Assembly (NCBI GenBank): GCA_949295125.1
Contig: CASFJV010000073.1
Location: 1 to 32,349 of the forward strand
Source of the DNA: an uncultured Spirochaetales bacterium
Lineage (GTDB): Bacteria; Spirochaetota; Spirochaetia; Sphaerochaetales; Sphaerochaetaceae
DNA length: 32,349 nt
Direction: 5' to 3'
Every line of letters begins with the position of its first letter. Within the stretch, counting starts at the first letter, position 1. Below, piece by piece: positions 15,835-22,074 of the stretch. Position numbers and translations under genes: made by a program. The notes under the pieces are model-generated. The model ran no database searches. It had not been told where the DNA came from and worked only from the letters and a program-made list of their open reading frames with translations.

Positions 15835-15840
15835 CAGAAT

Positions 15841-17580
15841 ATGGATAAGAGATTGGTTCATAGCCTTATTGATGCAGCTGCCGGAAGAACGGTTTCTGAC
15901 CTGGCAGTTTTGAATGCTGAAGTTGTCGATGTGTATAACAGGACAACCTTCAGGTCAAATGTTTATGTAAAAAATGGATATATAGTAGGGTTTGACAGTT
16001 CCCTGAAGGCAAAAGAGACATTTGATGCAAAAGGGAAATACCTTATTCCATCCCTTATAGATGCACACTGCCATATAGAATCCTCGCATCTTTCTCCTTC
16101 GGAGTTTTCTGATGCTGTAGTGCCATGCGGGACTGGAACGGTTATTGCTGACCCGCATGAAATCTGCAATGTTACGGGCCTTGATGGGATGCGTTATATG
16201 CTCTCTGCAAGCGAAGGGATTCCCCTTTCTGTTTTCCTTATGTTTCCATCCTGCGTCCCTGCAACACCGTTTGAACATTCAGGGGCTGTCCTCAACGCAG
16301 AAGAAATTGAGCAGTTCATTGGAAATGAAAGGGTACTGGGACTTGGAGAAATGATGAACTATCCTGGTGTAAGCGGGGCAGATGAGAGTGTGCTGAATAA
16401 GCTTGACTGCGCTTATAGGAGGAAGAAAAACATAGACGGACATGCCCCATCGATTTTTGGTTCTGCATTAGACAGCTATGCAGTTGCTGGGATATCAACT
16501 GACCATGAATGTGAAACACCTGAAGAGGCAAGGGACAAGATAAGGAAAGGCATGTACGTCATGCTCAGGGAAGGAACTGCATGCAGGAACGTCCTGCAGC
16601 TTCTTCCTGCAGTGGACAGCAGGAACTTCTCCCGCTTCCTTTTCTGTACAGATGACAGGCAGCCTCAGTCAATTACAGAGGATGGGCATATAAACTATGG
16701 TGTTTCCCTTGCGATTCGCAATGGCCTTGATCCGTTGCTGGCTATAAGCATGGCAACACTGAACGCTGCTTTATGTTACAAGCTTGATGACAGGGGAGCA
16801 GTTGCTCCTGGAAAGAGAGCCGATTTCTTCCTCTCTTCAAGTATCGAGGATGGAATAAAAGCAGAAGAAGTATTCCTAGAAGGGAAGCTTGTAGCAGAAT
16901 ATGGGAAGATAATAAAAAAAGCACGCCATACAGAACCGGTCAATGTTTCAGGAAAGATGGATGTCAAAGGATTCAGCGAAAAATCACTTGTCCTGAAACT
17001 GAAAGGGAAACATGTCCGTGTGATAGATATCATTCCAGGTGGAGTTGTGACAGGCAATGGAGATGCTTTTGTGAATCTTGATAAGGATGGAAACTGGGTT
17101 CATGATCCTGATGCAGATATCCTTAAGTTGGCAGTTGTAGAGCGGCATCATGGAACAGGATTGAGTGCACTTTCCCTTATAAGGGGATATGGCATGAAGC
17201 ATGGAGCTGTAGCAACATCAATCGCACACGATTCTCATAACATAATCGTAATTGGAGATAATGACCGCGATATGGCTCTTGCCGTGGAAAAACTGGTTGA
17301 GATTGGCGGTGGAATCACAATGTTCAAGGATGGAAAAGAACTTGGAACGCATGTCCTTGAAATTGCAGGCCTTATGACAGATTCTGCGCTTGATGAGGTT
17401 ACCTCGACTCTTGATAGTATGCATACTATCGCAGAAAAGGAGCTTGGGGTGAATGAGGGGATAGATCCGTTCATGACGCTTTCTTTCATGGCCCTTCCGG
17501 TAATTCCAGCCCTAAAGCTTACTGATTCCGGCTTATTTGACGTTGCGTCATTCGGCTTTGTAGATAACACAATAGACTGA
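15841..17580 (+). CDS. ade: Adenine deaminase (AdeC type)
   Basis: Converts adenine to hypoxanthine and ammonia, a purine-salvage step. 579 residues, the usual AdeC length. Amidohydrolase metal motif H76-x-H78 in LIDAHCHIESSHLSP, then GTVIADPHEICNVTG. GLGEMMNYPGV carries the metal-bridging glutamate, DGHAP and STDHECETPEEA carry histidines, and FCTDDR holds the late aspartate. The second, C-terminal AdeC domain is present with HHGTG, IAHDSHNIIVIG and GGITMFKDG. Start is the ATG with a Shine-Dalgarno AAGGAG 6 nt upstream. It stands alone at the right border of the AT-rich island and faces nrdR across a hairpin. Confidence 0.96.
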   Translation: MDKRLVHSLIDAAAGRTVSDLAVLNAEVVDVYNRTTFRSNVYVKNGYIVGFDSSLKAKETFDAKGKYLIPSLIDAHCHIESSHLSPSEFSDAVVPCGTGTVIADPHEICNVTGLDGMRYMLSASEGIPLSVFLMFPSCVPATPFEHSGAVLNAEEIEQFIGNERVLGLGEMMNYPGVSGADESVLNKLDCAYRRKKNIDGHAPSIFGSALDSYAVAGISTDHECETPEEARDKIRKGMYVMLREGTACRNVLQLLPAVDSRNFSRFLFCTDDRQPQSITEDGHINYGVSLAIRNGLDPLLAISMATLNAALCYKLDDRGAVAPGKRADFFLSSSIEDGIKAEEVFLEGKLVAEYGKIIKKARHTEPVNVSGKMDVKGFSEKSLVLKLKGKHVRVIDIIPGGVVTGNGDAFVNLDKDGNWVHDPDADILKLAVVERHHGTGLSALSLIRGYGMKHGAVATSIAHDSHNIIVIGDNDRDMALAVEKLVEIGGGITMFKDGKELGTHVLEIAGLMTDSALDEVTSTLDSMHTIAEKELGVNEGIDPFMTLSFMALPVIPALKLTDSGLFDVASFGFVDNTID

Positions 17581-17587
17581 CTTGGAA

Positions 17588-17641
17588 TGGAAGCTGTTGG
17601 CTCAGCTTTGCCAATGGCTTCCATAAAGTCTAGTTTTTTTC
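17588..17641 (+). terminator. Hairpin between ade and nrdR
   Basis: TGGAAGC/GCTTCCA outer stem (17588-17594 and 17617-17623) and TTGGC/GCCAA inner stem (17597-17601 and 17610-17614) are separated by a TG/TG mismatch. A T-run starts about 10 nt downstream (17634), inside the nrdR C-terminal codons. Good for ade; no T-run on the nrdR side. Confidence 0.55.
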
Positions 17642-18109
17642 TTCTTCCTTGCTTTCTTTTGCTATTTTCTCAATTTCGCTTATGAACTGCCCAACATCAT
17701 CAAATGCGCGGTATACAGCAGCGAAACGGACATATGCAACAGGATTGAGCTTATAGAGTTCCTTAAGCGTTTCCTCTCCAATCATTGCACTTGTAACTGT
17801 CCTTTTTGCCCCAGCAAGGTCGGTAATCCTGTTTTCTATGTTTATCAGGGTTCTCTGGAGGTCATCAGGATCTATGTTGATCTTATCCGTACAAACCCTT
17901 ATTCCATGTTCAACCTTGTTTATATCGAAACTCTGGTGCTTCCCATTTTTCTTTATTACGATAATTGGCTTCAGTTCGACCCTTTCATAACTGGTAAAAC
18001 GGCATCCGCATTCGGTGCACTCCCTTCGCCTTCTTATGCTCATCCCATCCTTTCCTGGACGTGATTCTATTACCTTATCAACTAAACAGCCGCAACGAGG
18101 ACATTTCAT
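17630..18109 (-). CDS. nrdR: Transcriptional repressor NrdR
   Basis: ATP/dATP-sensing zinc-ribbon repressor of ribonucleotide reductase genes. From ATG 18109 it has 159 residues, family length, and starts MKCPRCG as NrdR proteins do. Zinc ligands are C3, C6, C31 and C34; the basic R-R-R-R-E run is at 26-30; the ATP-cone covers ~47-137 (IVIKKNGKHQSFDINKVEHG, then NPVAYVRFAAVYRAFDD). The frame is open to a TTG at 18181, but a promoter (TTGCAA, 16 bp, TAAAAT, 7 nt, ATG) lies inside that extension, so the short form is preferred and probably leaderless. No ribonucleotide reductase gene or NrdR box is seen nearby. With dgt 5 kb away it is a second dNTP-pool gene in the region. Confidence 0.95.
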   Translation of the reverse strand: MKCPRCGCLVDKVIESRPGKDGMSIRRRRECTECGCRFTSYERVELKPIIVIKKNGKHQSFDINKVEHGIRVCTDKINIDPDDLQRTLINIENRITDLAGAKRTVTSAMIGEETLKELYKLNPVAYVRFAAVYRAFDDVGQFISEIEKIAKESKEEEKN

Positions 18110-18116
18110 GCCTTTT

Positions 18117-18144
18117 ATTTTAAAGCAAAAATGTTCTTTTGCAA
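18117..18144 (-). promoter_or_regulatory. nrdR promoter, leaderless arrangement
   Basis: On the minus strand: TTGCAA (18144-18139), 16-bp spacer, TAAAAT (18122-18117), seven bases, then ATG at 18109. No Shine-Dalgarno at usable spacing (AAAGG is too close). Confidence 0.65.
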
Positions 18145-18269
18145 TTGACTTGCCATCCATTAATGAATAATATTTTGCCAATCATTCTTTGGAGGCCGCC
18201 GCACGATTAGATGCTTTTCTGCGGTGTCTGTCATCCTGAATCCAGAAACATCAAAAGTAGGAGTAATTT

Positions 18270-19292
18270 ATGGAAAAGAATTCCAATCCAGGTGTTGGAA
18301 GCTTTGTTGTTGCTGTACTGAACGGGATGGCGCAAGGGCTTTTCTCTTCACTTATCATCGGTCTTATCATTCTGCAGATAGGAAAGTATACGGGCCTCGA
18401 TATCCTAGTCAGCTTTGGCCAGATTGCTGAATATATGACAGGCCCTGCAATTGGAGTAGGGGTGGCCATGAGCATCAAAGCCCCGAATCTGGCTCTTTTT
18501 TCGGCAGCCGCTGCAGGTGCAATAGGTGCACGTACGGTCACATTCCTGGAAAGCGGAATATCCCTTTCCCTAGGAGAGCCCCTTGGAGCATGCATAGCCG
18601 CCCTTTGCGGTGCTCTTGCCGGAAAATGGATAAACGGGAAGACAAAAGTGGACATAATCCTCGTGCCTGTTTTTACGATACTTGCAGGAGGAATTGTGGG
18701 GGAGACTGTTTCCCCTGCCGTAAGTGCACTGATGAATGCCCTGGGGGCTTTCATCAACAGCCTGACAATGCTTTACCCGTTTTTCATGGGAATCCTGGTG
18801 TCTGTTGTTGTTGGAATGGTCTTAACACTGCCGATCTCAAGTGCTGCAATATGCATTTCCCTGGGGCTTAGCGGACTGGCAGCCGGAGCCGCATGTGCAG
18901 GATGTGCATGCCAGATGATCGGCTTTGCTGCTTCTTCCTACAGGGAGAACCGGGTAGGTGGGCTGATAGCACAGGGGCTTGGAACAAGCATGCTGCAGAT
19001 ACCGAATATCTGGAAGAACTGGAGGATATGGATTGCACCGACTCTGGCCAGCGCAATTGTCGGACCTATCAGCACATGCGCCTTCCATATGGAGAATAAC
19101 TCAAGCGGAGCCGGAATGGGGACAAGCGGTCTTGTAGGGCAGTTCAACGCTTTTGCCGTAATGGGAAAGAATGCCCTGCTTCCTGTCATCCTATGCCATT
19201 TCCTCCTCCCTGCTGCCATATCACTGGCAATCAGCACTGTTCTTAGGAAAAAAGGCTGGATAAAAGACGGGGATATGCTTCTAAGTGTTTAA
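18270..19292 (+). CDS. PTS EIIC-like integral membrane protein (PTS_EIIC_2 type), orphan
   Basis: 340 residues, almost all hydrophobic, with about nine or ten membrane segments and many glycine/alanine-rich helices. Examples: GPAIGVGVAMSIKAPNLALF near 50-70, AAAAGAIGARTVTF, and VVGMVLTLPISSAAICISLG. The pattern fits the EIIC-like membrane family found without fused EIIA or EIIB domains. No EIIA, EIIB or HPr gene is nearby and no phosphorylatable Cys/His domain is present in the protein, so transport by phosphorylation is unproven and the substrate unknown. Shine-Dalgarno TAGGAG (18258-18263) 6 nt before ATG. Its 3' end overlaps the convergent downstream gene by 12 bp. I see no clear promoter in 18182-18257. 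Confidence 0.7.
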   Translation: MEKNSNPGVGSFVVAVLNGMAQGLFSSLIIGLIILQIGKYTGLDILVSFGQIAEYMTGPAIGVGVAMSIKAPNLALFSAAAAGAIGARTVTFLESGISLSLGEPLGACIAALCGALAGKWINGKTKVDIILVPVFTILAGGIVGETVSPAVSALMNALGAFINSLTMLYPFFMGILVSVVVGMVLTLPISSAAICISLGLSGLAAGAACAGCACQMIGFAASSYRENRVGGLIAQGLGTSMLQIPNIWKNWRIWIAPTLASAIVGPISTCAFHMENNSSGAGMGTSGLVGQFNAFAVMGKNALLPVILCHFLLPAAISLAISTVLRKKGWIKDGDMLLSV

Positions 19293-20348
19293 AGATGATA
19301 TCCTGCTGCATTCCCTGCTGTAGATTTCTGCGGCTTTCTGTCCATTGTTTTCCGAAAAGTCGAATAAGAGCCTAACAATGCTCTCTTCGGCTTTTGGATA
19401 AGCTGTGAGCAGGTATAGCTGGGCTGCAATCTTTGCAAGCCTTATTTCATCCCTGTCCTTTCCTCTTGCCTTCAGGCTGAGCAGGGCAGCTTTCATCCTG
19501 AAGGCACTCTTGCTTATCTTCTTTTCTTCCACTTTCTCAATGTATCTGTCCAGTGAAGCAAAAATGTCCTCATATCCCCTGTCCAGACCTGAAAGCCTGT
19601 CTTTAATTTCTTCAAGAAGAAGGGCGTAATACTTGCCGAGATCAGCCGGGCTCAGTGCTTTCAGCTTAAGGGAAAAAGCTTTTATGGAAGATGAGGATTT
19701 ATGGACATGGACTCTTCTTAAGGCATCAGCATTAGAGGAATACTTCCTTCCTTCAGCTTTTTCAGCAGCCTTCCTGCCTGCTATATGCAGCAGTTCCGTA
19801 TTTGAATGCCCGCATGGTACAGGGCAGAATGCATTCAGATCCTCAATGCTCCTTGCTATGGAATCAACACTTTCTTTTGCAGATGCCCTGAGGCTTTCAA
19901 AAGAACTGCTGAAATTTCCATCCCTTATGCTCCTGATGAAAATAAGTGATGTTGAGAAGCGTACTGCATCATAGAACTTATGCTCTGAAAAGCTTGCAAG
20001 CAAAGCTTCATGGATTGTGCGGAGAATGCACCTTATGTATCCATCATGCTCTTTTCGCATAAGATAGCTTGATATATAGGCATAATGCTCGTTGAGCGAT
20101 CTCTCAGCTTCTCCTCTCCTGAGCAGTGTTATGTATTCGTTTATGCCGCAGAATGCATCATAACTTTCCTTATCCTCCCTTTTTAGGAGCATCAGGGCAA
20201 ATGAGAGTGTTTTCCCTCCTTCCTTTCTTACCGTTTCAATGCTGGCTTTTGAAATTGCATTTCTCAGGCATTCAAGATCCTCATCGCCTGTTTTTATCAG
20301 TGAAATCCTTTTTTTCCTGTAATTAAGCCAGATATCCCCTTTGTCCAT
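19281..20348 (-). CDS. Unknown soluble helical protein
   Basis: 355 residues and not recognised. No signal peptide or membrane span. It appears almost wholly alpha-helical with many Ser/Ala/Glu/Lys and a TPR-like feel (e.g. SFSLKLKALSPADLGKYY region ~225-245, SAFRMKAALLSLKARGKDRD ~280-300), but I cannot assign repeats. Residues ~165-225 form a less ordered linker with a CPVPCGH stretch that might bind metal (speculative). Start: ATG at 20348 directly after a full promoter (TTGCAC, 16 bp, TATAAT, 6 nt), with no Shine-Dalgarno, so leaderless. It stands alone, divergent from the ACT-domain gene and convergent with the EIIC-like gene. A lineage-specific protein is likely. Confidence 0.75.
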   Translation of the reverse strand: MDKGDIWLNYRKKRISLIKTGDEDLECLRNAISKASIETVRKEGGKTLSFALMLLKREDKESYDAFCGINEYITLLRRGEAERSLNEHYAYISSYLMRKEHDGYIRCILRTIHEALLASFSEHKFYDAVRFSTSLIFIRSIRDGNFSSSFESLRASAKESVDSIARSIEDLNAFCPVPCGHSNTELLHIAGRKAAEKAEGRKYSSNADALRRVHVHKSSSSIKAFSLKLKALSPADLGKYYALLLEEIKDRLSGLDRGYEDIFASLDRYIEKVEEKKISKSAFRMKAALLSLKARGKDRDEIRLAKIAAQLYLLTAYPKAEESIVRLLFDFSENNGQKAAEIYSRECSRISSLNT

Positions 20349-20354
20349 AAGGAT

Positions 20355-20382
20355 ATTATAAATCCAGAGGATATTAGTGCAA
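20355..20382 (-). promoter_or_regulatory. Strong promoter of the unknown gene, leaderless arrangement
   Basis: Minus strand: TTGCAC (20382-20377), 16-bp spacer, consensus TATAAT (20360-20355), six bases, ATG at 20348. The transcription start should fall on the A of ATG. Confidence 0.75.
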
Positions 20383-20391
20383 GGATTATAT

Positions 20392-20441
20392 TTGACTTTA
20401 TAATAACATTTTTGTTAGTATAGTAACAATCTTTTGGAGGA
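20392..20441 (+). promoter_or_regulatory. Promoter/operator region and ribosome site of the ACT-domain gene
   Basis: TTGACT (20392-20397) is a good -35. TTAGTA (17 bp) or TATAGT (21 bp) could be the -10; neither is ideal. The inverted repeat TTGTTA-N6-TAACAA (20412-20429) overlaps both -10 candidates and may be an operator. Shine-Dalgarno TTGGAGGA lies 5 nt before the ATG. Confidence 0.45.
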
Positions 20442-20444
20442 TAT

Positions 20445-21110
20445 ATGGGATCCACAGTAGCACAGGAAGTGAAAGAAATAATAGATAAGAGCCCTTTTCT
20501 GTCTGAAATGCTTATAAGGGACATTGCAAGCTATTCAAATCTTGCTCAGGAAATAAGGCCTAAGATAGAAGTGAAGCTGAACAGGAGCGTAAATCCTCCT
20601 GCAATCATAATGGCACTCAGGCGCTATGCAGAGGAACTCAAGGCAGAAAGCGGAAGCAAGAAGAAACTCAGCATGAACTATGAGCTGAGCATGAAGACAA
20701 ACATATTTGATGTAAACCTCCAGCGCAATGAGCAGTCACTCAAGATCCTTAACAGGCTTTATGACAATGTGCAGCTGGAAAAAGGGGATTTCCTGAATGT
20801 ATCGCTGGGAACATTTGAGATGAGCATTGCCATAAGTGATAAGTACACAGATACCCTGAAGGATCTTATAAAAGGGGAGACGGTGCTCAATGAATTCAGG
20901 GATCTTGTTGCCATCAACATAGCATTCAGCGGAAATTTCGTAGAGACTCCCGGCCTTGTGTATCTTGCCGTAAGAAAGCTTGCGATGGAGAATATCAATG
21001 TGATTGAGATCCTCTCAACAATGAATGTGCTGACATTCGTAATTGAGAGGAGTGAGAGCATGATAGCCTACGAAGTGCTGCAGAGCTTCCTTGAGGACAC
21101 TACGGCCTGA
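20445..21110 (+). CDS. ACT-domain protein of unknown role
   Basis: 221 residues. Residues 1-70 are a helical, DNA-binding-sized region (IIDKSPFLSEMLIRDIASYS, then PPAIIMALRRYAEEL). Two ACT-like units follow: ~75-145 (MKTNIFDVNLQRNEQSLKIL, LGTFEMSIAISDKY) and ~155-220 (VAINIAFSGNFVETPGLVYL, then INVIEILSTMNVLTFVIERS). The second resembles the C-terminal ACT of aspartate kinases. The overall layout resembles ACT proteins of archaea and some bacteria with unknown function. It could be an amino-acid-responsive regulator (inference). Shine-Dalgarno GGAGG 5 nt before the ATG. Its end overlaps the convergent phosphatase gene by 11 bp. Confidence 0.65.
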   Translation: MGSTVAQEVKEIIDKSPFLSEMLIRDIASYSNLAQEIRPKIEVKLNRSVNPPAIIMALRRYAEELKAESGSKKKLSMNYELSMKTNIFDVNLQRNEQSLKILNRLYDNVQLEKGDFLNVSLGTFEMSIAISDKYTDTLKDLIKGETVLNEFRDLVAINIAFSGNFVETPGLVYLAVRKLAMENINVIEILSTMNVLTFVIERSESMIAYEVLQSFLEDTTA

Positions 21111-21924
21111 AAGGGATGAGGGATATCAGTTTTTCAGCTTTCTCTTTGCCTGCTGCATAGAATGTGGTCCTGCATTTCCTGCGCCCGATCAGCATTTCAT
21201 CAGAGTATTCCAGGCGCTTTCCATCTGCATAGAACAGGTCAAAGCCAAAATGCTTCAGCACAGCATGGCTTGCGGCAATATCCCAGGCATAGCAGCTCTG
21301 AGTTACCGCAGCATCTATTTCTGAGAAGATAACGGGGGAAAGGATATGGAGTATCGATGAACCCATTGTCCTGACTTTCCCGTGGAAACGGGAAAAGTCA
21401 TATTTATATATCTCATGGCTTGTCATCATGATCTGCTTAATTTCATCCCTTTCTTCCTTTGGCATTATTTCCTCTTCATTCAGGAAGCATCCTGAACCTG
21501 GAAAGAGCCGGATATTCATCTCTTCCTCTCCAAGTCCGAAGCGGGGAGCGGCAATAATAGCTCCTATCGGGTTACGGTTCTTATCAAGGATCCCAAGTGC
21601 TGTAGCAAAGCTTGGAAAACCCTGGGAATAGACATCCGTTCCGTCTATCGGATCGAGAATGAAAGTGAAATCCTTTTCCGGATCAAAAGTGCTTTCTTCC
21701 TCTTCACTGATTATGTTAGCAAATGGAAAAAGCTTTTTTATCTTTTTTGAGATCTCATTTGAGATGTAAAGATCGGTTTCCGTAAGGACAGAGCCGTCGC
21801 TCTTATAGCTTTTCTTTATGTTCTTCTGCTTGACTCTTGCGTATCTTGAGAGATCAATCACAAGGCTGTAAAGTGACTCAAGCTTGCTGATCTCAAGTTT
21901 GTTTGCTGTCATTTCCTGCACCAT
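21100..21924 (-). CDS. Inositol monophosphatase / CysQ-family phosphatase
   Basis: Mg-dependent phosphomonoesterase fold, 274 residues. Metal ligands: E74-E76 region (IISEEEES), D91-x-I-D94-G-T in LDPIDGTDVY (90-99), and D215 in AWDIAASHAVLKHFG (late ligand). The YKSDGSVLTETDLYIS start is typical. Substrate may be inositol-1-phosphate, 3'-phosphoadenosine 5'-phosphate or another sugar phosphate; sequence by eye does not decide. Start ATG 21924 or the in-frame ATG at 21912 (AGGA close by); neither has a proper Shine-Dalgarno. It stands alone, divergent from mfd. Confidence 0.85.
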   Translation of the reverse strand: MVQEMTANKLEISKLESLYSLVIDLSRYARVKQKNIKKSYKSDGSVLTETDLYISNEISKKIKKLFPFANIISEEEESTFDPEKDFTFILDPIDGTDVYSQGFPSFATALGILDKNRNPIGAIIAAPRFGLGEEEMNIRLFPGSGCFLNEEEIMPKEERDEIKQIMMTSHEIYKYDFSRFHGKVRTMGSSILHILSPVIFSEIDAAVTQSCYAWDIAASHAVLKHFGFDLFYADGKRLEYSDEMLIGRRKCRTTFYAAGKEKAEKLISLIPFRP

Positions 21925-22039
21925 TTTACCATTCCACTGATTAAATTAATTTAATTGAAGCAAGTTTGCAATACTGGACAAATGCATATTGATTCACTAT
22001 CAGGGCATCTTGGATAAATGGCGCTTGTCTTTCCCGAGG

Positions 22040-22068
22040 TTGCAAAATTAAACCTTTTTAACTACACT
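22040..22068 (+). promoter_or_regulatory. mfd promoter, leaderless arrangement with GTG start
   Basis: TTGCAA (22040-22045), 17-bp spacer, TACACT (22063-22068), six bases, then GTG at 22075. This promoter lies inside the longer open frame that begins at ATG 22018, so that longer start is disfavoured. Confidence 0.7.
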
Positions 22069-22074
22069 TGCCTC

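Larger units (their letters stand above)
13641..15840. other. 2.2-kb gene-free island: AT-rich flanks around a normal-composition core
   Basis: No reading frame here has a start signal plus protein-like sequence. Flank 13641-13870 and flank 15230-15835 have almost no G or C: 13741-13800 and 15481-15540 each hold only 5 G/C in 60. The core ~14480-15220 returns to ordinary composition (14881-14940 has 26 G/C in 60) but is cut by stops in all frames, with short open bits shifting frame. It could be decayed coding DNA, a structured RNA, or a replication-type locus. Repeats: TTACACTTAAC at 13921-13931 and 14221-14231 (exactly 300 bp apart), and a tandem TTATTATAAA at 15461-15470 and 15471-15480. 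I see no insertion-sequence ends and no recognisable transposase. Confidence 0.7.

Noticed and set aside
18158..18172. Alternative nrdR start at ATG 18160 with TATTAT 6 nt upstream
   Set aside because: No -35 fits, and the inner ATG has a complete promoter and the family-typical N-terminus.
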